From assembly GCA_958510875.1 (NCBI GenBank), contig OY294068.1:79045978-79109977 (forward strand): a stretch of 64,000 nucleotides of DNA, written 5' to 3'. The translations under genes and the position numbers were made by a program. The notes below the pieces were generated by a model. It saw nothing but the letters and a program-made list of their open reading frames with translations. It had not been told where the DNA came from and ran no database searches. The stretch's first letter is position 1; each line of letters starts with the position of its first letter. This stretch comes from Endomychus coccineus (lineage: Eukaryota; Arthropoda; Insecta; Coleoptera; Endomychidae). Of this stretch, positions 12,901-24,371 are shown one piece after another.

Positions 12901-13375
12901 ATAATAAATATTCTACTTACATTCCCGTTTAGACGAATAGAATGAATGAATTGTTTTATTCCAACTAATCGGCAGCGAAATAATTCCGTGTTGGATCGCT
13001 GATTTCTACTCACACTCTGTCGATTTACATGATGGCGTCATACCGAACCGACACTCTACTTGTGACCTGTGTGCCTGATAGAATAGTACTGACTGGCCAG
13101 TACGGAGTACGGACTGCGGGATGGCAGAGGGCGGATCCAAACGCATAATCGGGAAACGTCGGATTCCGACGATCGAATGTAGTGTCACAATACAAGTTTG
13201 GGATACAGTAGCGGCTTTAAACAATTTTCTTGTTTTTATACATTATTCATTATAAAAATACGGATTTAAAAAAAAAAATTACCCACCGCCATTCTACGTA
13301 TTCATTGAAACTTTACGTTCGATTTTTGGGGCCCGCGGCAAAAGCCTCCCTTGCCTCACCCTAGTTACGGCCCTG
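9920..13375 (-). mobile_element. hAT transposon 1, 3456 bp, inserted in the MULE-like gene
   Basis: Inverted ends CAGGGCCGTAACTAGG (left) and its reverse complement at 13361-13375. Flanking 8-bp duplications are GTGGTATT (9912-9919) and GTGGTATC (13376-13383), one mismatch, as expected for hAT. The interior carries a decayed TTF-finger hAT transposase in minus orientation. From about 12800 to 13300 no gene was seen. The insertion divides a coding sequence between its exonuclease and protease domains. Confidence 0.92.
10256..12790 (-). pseudogene. hAT transposase with TTF-type zinc finger, inactivated
   Basis: Likely start ATG 12790. The N-terminal part has the TTF-type finger region (WLIYCRRTDSLFCFPCSLF, then KHLNPRISRHKNCLEH). 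The middle has the RNase H part (FDCTPDNSHIEQM, NMAGRYKGVQSRI, CTAHSLNLVG). The C-terminus has the hAT dimerisation motif SASCERAFSKLKLVKNYL. In-frame stops lie near 12760, at 11737-11739 and at 11513-11515, and there is a frame break near 12690, so no functional protein is expected. The longest clean frame is 10256-11500. It resembles the ZMYM-like group of animal hATs. Confidence 0.88.
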
Positions 13376-13383
13376 GTGGTATC

Positions 13384-14664
13384 TTCCAGATCATTGCAGC
13401 AATGCATTATAGCGTAAGTTTGATTGGTAGTGAGCAGGACATAAGATTGATTCCGGTATAATTCTGTTATGACTGGTAGACAGTAAATCATTGCAAAATC
13501 GGTTAACCATTGGCTCCCATATAATGTTCGGAAATCGTCAACACGCATTTCAGATGCAAAACTATGTTGAAACTTGGCAATAACATAATTACCGTATTCA
13601 TTTGAAATATCATTATATTTATAGCTTTTGACGAGTCCATTTGTGAAAAAATTTAAAGACAACCCAAAATTTGACTGACTACACGCATTATTTTTATATT
13701 CAGAGAAACTCATGTACTTCCTTTTTTTAATATTATAATGTTGAGGATCCACTAACTCTGGAAGAACGAAGGATAAATAAAATTCACACAAAGGTTTCAG
13801 CATTATGTTTTCCCAAAATTGAGTGTCGCGTTCTATTCTTATTGAAAACCTACCTGCCCAAGTCCGAATAAACAAATCGCACCGTTTCCTTTCTGTTATG
13901 TTCAGTAAACCTTCTTTTAATTGAAGATTTTGGTCAAAACATTTTAATCTATTCTTTGCGATTGATATTTCTGGATTTTCGTATCGAGTAATAAAAGGAC
14001 ATTTAATTTCCACAATACCGTCATCAGCTACTAAACCGTCCGGAGAACATGCCAAGTATGGAATATTTTTATGAATTATGAGGCCTACATCTGCCACTGT
14101 CGCTATCAGTTTTCATCTGGTAATCTGAAACAGCTTCCCGTTCATACCGATTCCAATGCGCTATAGCTTCTATTTGTCGAGTTTCTCTATACAGAAGCGA
14201 TCTAACTATTGATGCCCTACTGTCGTCTGATTTTGATTTGATTATTGATCCAAAATTGGAACATGTGAGCCGAATTTTTCTTTGGTGAAGCCACAAATCT
14301 GTTTTTTGTTTCAAAGTTTGTAAGTTAGTCTTATCATAATTAGTTATTTCATTCAAAAAATCTTGACATTTCTCTCTAACAGTTCTAAATCTGGGTTTTT
14401 TCGAAAGTTTCAAGGGAAAATCACCTGTCAATTTGTCGTCAGTTTGTTTCAACTGCAATGACGATTTTTTAATATTATTTTTCATGTTTATCTCGCTCAA
14501 AGTTCGTTTTAATTTGAACCCGGTAATGTTTTTGTCTCTCTGTATATGCTTTTTCTGCCACTGCTCAGTGTGAAGATATTCGTCGTACATTGTCGTCTCC
14601 TGTGTGTTCGTTAAGCGTTTCTTAAGCTTAGCCTTTGAGGTGCAGGCTTGCTTCGGTATATCTG
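13384..14664 (-). pseudogene. YqaJ-type exonuclease segment of the split MULE-like gene
   Basis: Middle part of the large split gene. A basic Lys-rich stretch is followed by TDLWLHQRKIRLTCSNFGSI and HWNRYEREAVSDY, then, after a frameshift near 14095, CSPDGLVADDGIVEIKCP. The D...E-x-K arrangement (SPDG, EIKCP) is the PD-(D/E)xK signature of lambda-exonuclease/YqaJ nucleases. Upstream it joins the MULE-like part across the DUF7869 element; downstream it joins the Ulp1 part across hAT 1. The first residues before the left junction (SDIPKQACTSKAKLKKRL) lie just outside the DUF7869 element. Confidence 0.75.
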
Positions 14665-14668
14665 ATAT
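14665..14668. repeat. 4-bp target duplication ATAT, left side
   Basis: ATAT directly precedes the left inverted end of the DUF7869 element and recurs at 17272-17275 after the right end. ATAT is palindromic and common in AT-rich DNA, so this is suggestive only. Confidence 0.5.
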
Positions 14669-14885
14669 GAAGCGTCTAAATGCAAATGCAGACATTTCAC
14701 TTATAACCATTTTTGAGTAAAACGCAAAAAACCTGCCTAGAGCTTATAACTCGATCAATCAACTTGAAATTTTGATAGAAATTTGCTATAATGTTTTTAA
14801 TGATATTAGAGTTTTATTCAGAAATGTCTGATTTATTATTAACAAGAAAATTTGTTTAAAAAATGACACATGTCTGCTTTTGCAG
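14669..14885. repeat. Left terminal and subterminal repeats of the DUF7869 element
   Basis: The inverted end occupies the first 50 or so bases and contains the word ATGTCTGCATTTGCAT on the minus strand (14680-14695). A second copy, ATGTCTGCTTTTGCAG, is at 14870-14885 on the plus strand. These are probable transposase-binding words, since three more occur at the right end. Confidence 0.75.
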
Positions 14886-15065
14886 CTGAGCCTTAGCAGC
14901 TATACAGGTATAGCAAAAAAATTAACAGAACTAAACTCTGAATGCGTCGTCTTCAGCATCTGTTAGAATAACTATATCCTCATCCTCATTCTCATCCAGC
15001 TGATTTTCTACTGCTGCTTCTCTTTCAAATGCATTTCTGAAGTAATAAAGACGATCGTCGTTCTT

Positions 15066-16892
15066 CTAGTTCGCCTCATAATGTTTGGCTAACAACGTTG
15101 ATATGCTTTTGATTTTGTCGGGCTTCAGAATTCTACCCACACAAAGATTCTGTTGTAAATTTATTTGAGTAATCTGCTTACCCCTCTTACAGATGCCCCT
15201 TGCAACAGCAACATCATTCTTATAGTATGGTTCACCTCTGACAAGAACAAATCCACTGGCGGATTTGGAAAAAATTAGCCTTTTAGATGGTTGAAAACGG
15301 AAATGCCAAGAGGCAGGAAGTTCAAGAACTTTTTTCACCTCCCCTTTCCAGTCAAAGACTGAGTAGTCTTCTCCCATCTTTAACACAGTTGAAAACTCTT
15401 TAATAATATTAATGTACGTTTCTGGATCAATTACGGTGGTACATTTTTTAACTTTTTTCTCCATCTGGCCAAACACTCGGTCAGGAGGAAGGAACGAATG
15501 ACCGACTATTGGAAATAACAGTTCTAGGCGATTTATGTGAGGTGGAGAACAGCACTGCAGCCAGTATTGGGCCATTCCAACCATAGTGCTGTTCTTGTTC
15601 TGCCCTCCACAACCATCGGCTACTAAACGTACTACTTCTACCTCTTCATGAAAGGTGAAATTTTGTAATGCATGAAAAACTGCGGAAACTATCTCATTTG
15701 AGCTTCTTGGACGGTCAGTCTCTGTCCATATAAATGATTTTACAGTTTCAGGATTGAGTTTTGATTTTGAATGCCCTGCTACCAACGTAAAATTGTATAG
15801 GTTTATCTGCATGCTAAAGTAACAGGATTGATCTGGAATCTTTGGCAACGGTAAATTTTTTTGACAATCAAAGGACAATATTGCAATTTTAGGATTATTT
15901 TCTTTTAATAAATCATAGAACGCATTACTACGCAGTTTGTGTACTCGCTGTTCCGTCATTATCCTTCCTTTTTCTTCTGGATCGGTGATTTTTTTAATTC
16001 TTTCTGAAAATTGTAGGCATTTTGAACACACATCAACCTTTGGAGATCCAAACCCAATGTTGTATTGTCTTACAAAAATATTTCTAAAAAAACACTCTTT
16101 TACTTTAAGGTGTTCTTCTACCCCAGAATTGTACATCTTCCACAATTTGCTTATATTTAATTCACAGGGTAAGTATCGTTTAATGATTGTTTTATTTCTT
16201 GCATAGTGCGTTTCACAGCAATTTAAAGATTCGATGAAAGTTTTTATTGGCTGTCGCGTAAAAATTGTTTTATGTGAAACTCCAGCACCGCCTCTTCTTT
16301 CTTCTGCCAAAACTCCGGTTCTGTGGTATTCCTTCAATATTCTCTGAAGTCGATTTTTCCCAACACCAAGTATTTCCAGGAATGTTTTTTTGCACACAGG
16401 AATCGCCCCTCTCAAAGTTTTAACGGTATACTTCACACTGACCGACTTTGGTTTATTTTTTATATTTTCTTTAATAATTAAATTAAGAATTATTCTTTTG
16501 CCTAGCTTTTTTGGTTTATTTGTCACACAATGCTTCAAGACAAACATATCCTGATACGTTTTGGCTTTCTTGCGGTAAAAATCTTCATTGAATTTTCTTA
16601 TTTCTGTCATAGTTAGTGTGGAACATTGCAATGTTTTTATTTTATGTCCGCATGTGGGAAATTGAGGCAGGCTCCTCCGAGAGTACCTGCAAACATAAAA
16701 TTTATGTTTATTTAATAAATATATTGTTCAACTGCTATTAAACACATTATTCAATTGATTTAAAACATGAAAACTTTGAAAAGAAACTAACCTCAGAGTC
16801 TTGGCTTTCTCTCTTTTCCATTCTTGCTTATTTGCCATTCTTTTTCTGCCTTTTCCACTAGGACTTGGTTCAATATTACTATCGCGATCCAT
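15066..16892 (-). CDS. DUF7869 protein, two exons, intact; probable transposase
   Basis: Exon 1 is 16792-16892 (start ATG 16892) and exon 2 is 15066-16686. The GT-AG intron is 105 bases and the joined frame encodes 573 residues with no stop. The N-terminus is basic. A Cys-rich start to exon 2 (FPTCGHKIKTLQC) is followed by a helix-turn-helix-like stretch (CKKTFLEILGVGKNRLQRIL), then CSKCLQF. The core carries ILSFDCQKNLPLPK, RLVADGCGGQNKN and VGHSFLPPDRVFGQMEK. These resemble three acidic sites of an RNase H-like (DDE) fold, first Asp, second Asp and a late Asp/Glu. DUF7869 has no assigned function that I know of. Position as sole gene between inverted ends supports a transposase role. Confidence 0.85.
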
Positions 16893-17064
16893 GTTAATAC
16901 TGTATTATTGTTCACTAAATGATTCCTCAGAAACAATGCGTAGATATGTATTCAAGTAAAACTTCTTCAACCATGTGCAGGTTATAATGATGAACAATAT
17001 ACGTCTTATTATGATCTCGAGTTCACGTGACTAACGAAGTGCAACCTGATTCGTCCACAGGCAA

Positions 17065-17271
17065 ATGTCTGTTTTTGCATCCAACTTGTATGTGCATATG
17101 TCTGCTTTTGCATCTAAGGCTAAATTTAAGACGCCAATATCGGACTCAAATTACTGTTTATGCTCCTGGACGTCAGAAAATCGTATTCCTAATAAACTCT
17201 ACTTGAAGAATACATAGCCGACTCATTTTACTCGAAAAGGAGAAATGTCTGCTTTTGCATTTAAACGCTTC
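17065..17271. repeat. Right terminal and subterminal repeats of the DUF7869 element
   Basis: Three plus-strand copies of ATGTCTGYTTTTGCAT at 17065-17080, 17098-17113 and 17245-17260. The last lies within the inverted end. Each copy opens with ATG TCT, so short frames starting Met-Ser-Ala-Phe-Ala appear by chance in the repeats. Confidence 0.75.
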
Positions 17272-18872
17272 ATATAATTTCTTTATGAAGAGAAATTATT
17301 TTCTTGCTCAAAACTCTTGACTCGACTACATTTCTGATTGTATAAATAACCGTTAAACAATTGATTTTTTACTTGGGAAAACCAGTTTTCAACATAAGCA
17401 TTACTAAATCTACCAGAGTATTCACATTTATATAGAATTCCAGTCCATAAGGGAAGAAAAGGTAGATATTTCTTTAAAATGAGTTTCGCAAATTCCATGC
17501 TGTAATAGCAATTGGCTTGGCCTGTTCCGCTATCTACATGCGAGATAATTATTTCGAACTTTTCTGAAAACAATTTATAAAATGGACTACTCGAATACAA
17601 AACGTCGGAAACATCAGCTGTTTGAAATTCTGGAAGTTCTGAATTTAATTCAGCGCTTACTGTTTCTGTCTCACCTAAACATAATTGTAACAGATTTTCC
17701 AATGCTAATATCATCGTTTTATCTTGAGTTTTCGAACAAAGGATTTTGAGTAAATTTTTGAACCAAACTATAACTTGTTCTATGTTATTGCTACCATCAT
17801 TTCCTTCACGTGTTTTTGTACACCTTCATTGATCCCAGTCTTCTTGATGTCATTGCAAATATTTTTTAATAAGTGAGCGAACCTAAATGAATGGGCGTGA
17901 TGTAATTCTGCACCCATTGTGGTTCTTGGCAAACTGAAAATGCCCATGTCAAATATGATTTCATATCCATTCTATTGAAGAAATGAAGAGTACCATTTAT
18001 TAAAGGAAAACTAAAATCGGTAACAACTGCTGAAAATATTGGCCACCTTTTGGAATACTGTAAAGAGAATGATTTGAATTTAGCGAGAAAAACACCGATA
18101 GATATCACATCATGATCACAATTGATCATTTCTAGAACTGGTACAATACGGTTGCTCACGTTAATCACACCTGCATAATAAAAAACACGGTTTGGTTGAT
18201 GGCGGTTTTCTGATCATACGACCAGTGGCATCCAAATGAAGGATTGGTTGTGAACCACATTTTTCGATAATTTGTAATTGTTTGATACTATACATATATA
18301 CGTGAAGTGGCTGGCCTACAACTTTCATGTACGCGGGATTTTCCCTCTGCATGAGTTAATGATGGTACTGATTCTCGAACAGTTTCGTCGCGAAACAAAG
18401 AAGGTTTGACACTTTTCATTTCTTGCATAACTATTTTTCGCTGAATGCCTTTCACATATCTACTAAACCGACCGATACGATTATCATCTTTACTGGAGCT
18501 TAGTTCTCTGACACTGTGATCTTTATCGCGACTGATAGAATCCATTAAAAATAAACAAAATTTGCAGTTGTGTGCACAATAGGCATAAACTGTGAAATAA
18601 TTTTTTTTTACGTTGTATCGATTACCTTTGAACTTCAAAATACAAATATCATTCACAAACTGTTTCAATTTTTGTTCTAATAAGTAAGTGTAGGCATAAG
18701 ATAATTTCTTTCCTATAGATATAGATGACAGTTCATGGTGGCTAATGATAAAATGACCTTCGGAAATGTTACACTGACTGTAAGATGGTTTTATCCGTTT
18801 GTTGGTTTTCAAATTTACCGAATCAAAAGGAAGTGAAGCTTTACGTTTAATAGTACGGGATGCCGTTACCAA
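17272..18872 (-). pseudogene. MULE-like transposase, N-terminal segment of the split gene
   Basis: Starts at ATG 18872 (MVTASRTIKRK, nuclear-localisation-like). Frames are broken near 18290, 18185 and 17866. The domain has HLDATG near 18231 and VVTDFSF near 18018, which fit the first two catalytic Asp of MULE-type DDE transposases. A probable third acidic site lies in YVENWFSQVKNQLF near 17380. The coding segment ends at the DUF7869 element and resumes at 14664. Joined across both insertions the gene would be about 1050 codons: MULE-like DDE domain, YqaJ exonuclease, Ulp1 protease. Frameshifts mark it as dead. Confidence 0.75.
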
Positions 18873-19635
18873 GATTTCTCAATTATTTTCGCCTGGATGA
18901 AACCGGTTTTAAATAATAGTTTAGTAAATAAGAATAATAAAAGTCCTCAGCGATAAAAGTCGATAGTGAGTCTAAAGGGGTTAGATTGTTAATTAAAGAT
19001 GTAGAAAAAACAAGTAAGAAAAAGTAATGTTGGCTCGTCTGTTCTCTGTTTGTATGCATGCGTAAAAACATAAAAGTATCGGAAAAAATCTGAACAGACA
19101 ATTTTCATGGGGCAGAAAAATTTGTTTAACAAATAAAACATCAAAAATGGCAATTTTCTGTCAACTAATTTTGGCTTGTCCGTTTCGACCAGAATTAATG
19201 ATTTAAAATATATTAAAGCAAAAAATATATATAAACAGACGTTTTGTTAATGGCGCATTGCCCGTAATTGGAGTTTCATAATGTAACTTTTTCCCGTCAC
19301 ATTTTTTTACTTTCGCCCGTCTGTTTTCTATTGGATAAGGGTTATACAGTTAAAAGAAGTCACCGAAAATAAACAACAGACGTTTTCAATCGGCATGGGA
19401 GGAAAAAATCCATTTTCCGTTGAAAAAAAAACTTTTGCCGCCTGACATTGGAAAACAGTTAAGATTCAAAATAAACAAGCGGGATGTTTTTTTATACAAA
19501 AAATATTCCAAAATTTATTTTATTTACATACAACACTATTTTTCATTCCACTTCATCGGTCAAATCCTTGTAATAAAGTGTTTTCGGCTATAGGCCGCTA
19601 GCTTTTACTCGCTTCTTGTATATTTTAGTCGCGAG
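18873..19635. other. 5' arm of the MULE-like element with CGTCTGTT-type motifs
   Basis: Non-coding. The words CGTCTGTT, ACAGACGTTTT and GGCTTGTCCGTTTCG recur here on both strands (near 19039, 19093, 19181, 19232, 19317, 19378). Similar words recur in opposite orientation at 25550-25890, so this is likely the terminal/subterminal region of the element. The right limit is the hAT 2 target duplication at 19628-19635. Confidence 0.5.
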
Positions 19636-20042
19636 CAAGGGCGGATCCAGCTTTGGCGCCAGGAGGGGGTCACATAGTCGCGGTCAAGTCAAGAACTTAT
19701 TATTTAATTTTGATAACAATAGATACAAGTAAAAAGTAGGTATTTTATTAATGTACGTAAGTACTGTGCTTAAAAATATTTATTCTTCATTGTACACTTG
19801 AAAAACTTAGCACATAATAACTTGTACATATTGCCATCTTCTCTTGAAGACATCCAGAGAAGCACTATCACGCACGGAATGAGGCAGCCTATTTATATTC
19901 CATAACCGTGGTGAATAGTGAATGATTTGTCATAACAGCTAGAGGTATGTCGAGGGGTATGACGCAAAACTCCGCAAACGTGAAGAGGTGGTACGACAAG
20001 GGTTTCCAACAAACAAAATAGAAACAGACAAAATACATATAT

Positions 20043-23000
20043 TTAAATAACAAAATCAATTTTTCTTTTACGTCTTCTCCCGAAACGCGTTATTACGTCA
20101 TTTACGTCAATGGGTACGTTTTTATGAACGTGGAGAAGTGCCAGTCCGGTTAGGCGATCTTCAACCATTGAAGATCTTAGCCACGATTTAATTCTGCGCA
20201 ACGTAGAGAAAGACCTTTCTGCTGTCGCTACACTGACAGGTAGTGTAGCCATAATACATAAAAATTTTCTTATATTAGGATACATATCGATGTCACAATT
20301 TAAAATAAGATCAGAAATCAACTGCGGTATATCCTGGCTCCGCTGCCACGCCTGCCACTTCACCATCCACAGCCGATATTCATTTACAATGACAGAAACT
20401 GGAGTGTTATCTAGTAATAATGTATAGTCGGTAGCTATTTGTTTCACAGTTTCAATGTCTCCATTACTATATTCGCTTTTTGGCATGAAAACGCTTAGCC
20501 GAAACAAATTAAGTACATCAGGAAATACTCTTCAGCAGATTGAGCAGGTTGGTTATTGGCCCTATGTATTTGTTTTGATACTATTCTGGGGCATTTAATT
20601 TCTACATCTAGCTGCTCAGCTACTTCTTTAGCCTCTTCAAAAAGCTGTCGGTAGATTACGTCCACATTTTCTCTTTTATTTTGTAAAACACTTGAAGTAT
20701 CATTAATAGCGTCCGTAGCTTTTTTTAAATCAATTGAGTTTGATTGCAGTATTCTGCTTAAAGATACAGTAGTACCTGAAAAATAAAAAGTAAGTGACTG
20801 TGTGTGTAGTGCATAAACTAAGAATTTATAACTTAATATAAACGGTATGTACTCGTAGCATAAAATATTAACAAAACAACAACATAATTTTAAAGTAGGT
20901 TCAGTATACTCGTATAAGTTCATTTGCCAAACAATAAGAAATAAAATAATTTAGGGAAGTACCCACCTAATACATCACTTAAACAGATGGAGGATATAAT
21001 AAAGTCAGAACTGCGCAATGTTTGCAGCAAGCAATGCGCATCATTGGCAGTTTTATTGTCTTGCCAAGCAGAAATCTTCTCCAGAGCGCTACAAATTTTG
21101 ACTAAGTTGTCTCCTTGAAATTGAAGATGCCCATCATGCCTCTCTACCCAACGTGTCTCACAAATGCCTTGCATGGCAGCTCCGAGTTCTATTTTACAAA
21201 TTTCATGCCTCTTAGCGGATGCATTGGCAAATGCCACAACTTTTCTCATTGTGCCAGATGTATTGCGACAGGAAACTACTTTAGATGATCTTGCCAATGA
21301 GTTATTGAGCACATGGTTGTTGCACGGGCAACGTTTAGCATGAATGGCTATTTTCATCAATTCTTGCACTGCACCTTTTGTATCTGATGCCATAACCGAG
21401 CAGCTGTCAGTTCCAATACCCACACACCAAGATAAATCTAAGTTAAATTTGGTACACAGATTTTCAACGATTTTCGCCAATGCTACCTGTCAATCGAGGC
21501 TCTATGTCAGCTGAATTGTTGTCTTCACGTCTAAGAGTATCGTAGGTATCACAAAAAGTCACAAAATGCTCCTTAATAATACCATCATGCAAATATCGGA
21601 ATGATAGGCTCAGCTGTGAGATATGTGATATATCTGTTGTTTCATCGAACAAAATTGAAAAATATTTAGCTTCCCGCACATTCTGTAATAGTAATTTTCC
21701 TAACAAGTGCGGAAAGTGATGCTTTCCCGCACGCGACTGCCGTTAACCCGAACGACGCGGAGCGGAGTTCGAGTAAGCAGTCGAGTGCGGGAAAGACACT
21801 TTCCGCATGAGTTAGGAACAATACTTTTTCTACAAGCGTAGGAAACAAATTCATTTTTTCAATTATTTATTCATGCAAATGGAAACAACTAACAAGAGTA
21901 ACATTTTCTATCCACTAATTATTCGTAATATTTATTGTAAATGTACAATTTGATGCATTATGTAAATTTATAGCGGAAGCTTGAACTTTCATATTTTGTC
22001 ACCCACCACTTATATTTTACGAGGATATCATATAAATGTTTTTTCCGCACTAGTGAGGGAAAAAATTTCCCGCACTATTGTGGGAAAACTTTTCCCGCAC
22101 AACTGTGGGAAAATGACACTTTCCAAACTGAATTGCGTGCGGGTAGAGGGTGAATCACGCACGCTTGTAGGAAAAATGTTTTCCTGAATGATTTCTGCGC
22201 AAACATCTATCAACTCATTTTGTACAGTCTTGCTGATGTACGTGGCGTTGGATTTTGAAGATTCTAAATGTTGCTGCAATGCAATATCGCCAGAATCAAT
22301 ACGGAATTTTAAAAGGGCTCCAAAATTCCCTTCATCGGCTACTACAGTGTCATAGTTCAGCAATTTACCATCGTCGCGATGGCCACGTAACGATATATGT
22401 TGATGGCCACAAAATATTATAGTTTTTACGATTGGTTGCAAACGTTCTCTATTTTCATTTATTTGTTTCAGTCTTTGACTATTTACTTTGTTCATTATGT
22501 TAATTTCCGGTTTATGAAACCTCAATAAAAAGTTCTTCCCTGCTTCGACAGCTAATTCGTGGTATTTGTTTCGCTGATGTGTTAGCAGAACACCATTTTC
22601 ACCTAGCAAATTATCGAAAGCCTTTAATGGTTCTTTTACGAGTCGACATAAAGGTGTTTTTGTCTGTATACCACCTTCAGGAGCTACGACAAACAAAGCA
22701 CAGTACTTGCAGTAAAGACTGTGGTCTTTATGCGACAAAACAAGCCAGTGAAACTTGTCAAGGTGAGACTTCTGAGCATATTTTTTTGTTTGTTTTCCTT
22801 TTTTATTAACAACACAATGCGGGAAAGTATAATTAGGGGGAGGCTGCCAATGCTTTTCAAGCAACATAGCTTTAGTTGAATCATCTATATTTTCCCCTAT
22901 ATAACAAGCAATATCTGAAGCAAACTTTGGTTGAGAAAGTGAAGTCTTTATCTGATCAGAATCAGAAGTCGACGTACATATTGTAGGCTGAATATCGTTA

Positions 23001-23175
23001 GTAACAGGAGAGAATGTTTTTTCTTCATCTATGGTTAATGTAGGCAATGTAGCTGTAGAAGCAGAAGCATCGGCAATACAATTATTTTCATCTGTAGTTG
23101 TTGTAGGTGAATTTTTCGAGTGAGCAATCTCAAGCCGTGGTTTCTTTGGGAAAAATGAATCTATTTTTTTTTAAT
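20043..23175 (-). pseudogene. hAT transposase (ZMYM-like), interrupted by a small element
   Basis: The N-terminal part (23175-22180) includes IDSFFPKKPRLEIAHS and a TTF/ZMYM-type finger region (LVLSHKDHSLYCKYCALF). The frame is then cut by an insertion at 21694-22177 and resumes with NVREAKYFSILFDETTDISH and CVGIGTDSCSVM. A gap of non-coding sequence at about 20780-20950 is probably an intron. The C-terminus has the dimerisation motif VATAERSFSTLRRIKSWL. A poly-A run near 23165 has shifted the frame at the start. The gene is not functional as it stands. Confidence 0.88.
21694..22177. mobile_element. Small non-autonomous element with strong hairpin
   Basis: Inserted in the hAT 2 coding frame. 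Ends read ATTTTCCTAACAAGTGCGG and, inverted, ATTTTTCCTACAAGCGTGCG. The first 120 bases (21699-21817) form an inverted repeat: CCTAAC..GCGGAAAGTG..CTTTCCCGCAC.CGACTGC pairs with its own reverse complement. The right part repeats TTTCCCGCAC several times. No coding capacity. A clean target duplication could not be assigned. Confidence 0.75.
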
Positions 23176-23937
23176 GAACGTTTCAATCCACCACTACCAT
23201 CTCCTTTTCCCTTAGAATCACCCTGCAAGCAAAACTATGCAAATTTCATACCCCACAACAGACAACAGACTGTTGCAAATACATATTAAATATATTATAC
23301 ACAAAAACACCCACATTCGCTATAGTACAGGCTGGTGGTGCAGGCGCATTACCTCACAAACAAAGCAAAACCATGCAAATTTCACACCCCACATCAGACA
23401 ACAAACCTTTGTAAACATATGAGTTATAAGTATATACAAACATAATAATATAGGTAGTTTTACAGTCCACTGCATTTTCCATAAAGACCTTACTTAAGTT
23501 TAGGCCCCTACACGAATTTTTATTAGGTAGGTACTTACCTACATCAAATAGGTAATACCTACTTACTTTAGGTATAGTGTTAAACAAGCAAAACAATTTC
23601 AGTTTCTCTAATATTTTATAGTTTTAAAAAATCTGTAATATACAAATAAAGTAAAAAGTAGTAGGTAGGTAGATTACTATTTACTTGTTGTAAATGCATG
23701 CCTGTTAATGAAGAGCAATGTTTTTGTGTCGCGTAATAGTTTGCATCGAAGTTTTCGCTAGGTGCTTTTAAAAACTTTAACCAAGATTATTTTTAAGTTT
23801 ATGCATGCTATATTCATTCTGTTGGTTGCTCTCTTATTTTATTTTTAAAGAGCATTAAAATTAGTGTGGTCACGACGATACAATTGATTTCATTGTGTGA
23901 ATTTATCTAAGATTTTAGGTTAGGTCAGTAAGCTTAA

Positions 23938-24371
23938 GGTGCTACCCTGACCCAATGACAGAGAGAAAGACAATAAATACGACATTCAACACAGTCGACA
24001 GGGACGACGAACGACGCGGGTTCTCTGTCCGACTCACATTTTATTGAAATTTAATAAATAAAAAATTCAACTTTCATATTTTTTCAAAAATGAAATATTT
24101 AAATTATTGAATTTCCTATCTATTGGTGTAAACCAATGAAACAAATAAAATCAACTTTTGAAGGAGATGAAGATTTACTTCTATTTTAGAGGTTTTTTTG
24201 TGAATTTTTAACCAAGTAAATACGAAGCTTAATAAAAAAACTAAATGAGGATTTTAAAGATAAAATGTTAAAGACTTATATGGACTTTACATTTACTTTT
24301 CATTTCCTTCATTTTTTGAGGGTATAGCATCTAAAGATAGCGAAAAAACGGGATTGGGTCCGGGAAACGCC
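23938..24371. mobile_element. TTAA-flanked small element (MITE)
   Basis: TTAA stands at 23934-23937 and 24372-24375. Inside it, the left end GGTGCTACCCTGACCCAAT and the inverted right end GGCGTTTCCCGGACCCAAT match at 15 of 19 positions. TTAA targeting fits piggyBac- or Kolobok-mobilised MITEs. No gene inside. Confidence 0.65.

Larger units (their letters stand above)
14669..17271 (-). mobile_element. DUF7869 transposon, 2603 bp, apparently intact
   Basis: Left end GAAGCGTCTAAATGCAAATG and, read inward on the other strand, right end GAAGCGTTTAAATGCAAAAG. The match continues through GCAGACATTT and, after a gap, GAGTAAAA, about 50 bases in all. The flanks are ATAT on both sides. The only gene inside is a two-exon DUF7869 gene without stops or frameshifts. 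The element sits inside the MULE-like gene, so it arrived later. A 4-bp duplication would fit the Sola superfamily, but I could not match the protein to Sola. Confidence 0.8.

Noticed and set aside
14681..14710. Short Met-Ser-Ala-Phe-Ala starts as gene starts
   Set aside because: They are products of the ATGTCTGCTTTTGCA repeat words of the DUF7869 element rather than conserved coding starts.
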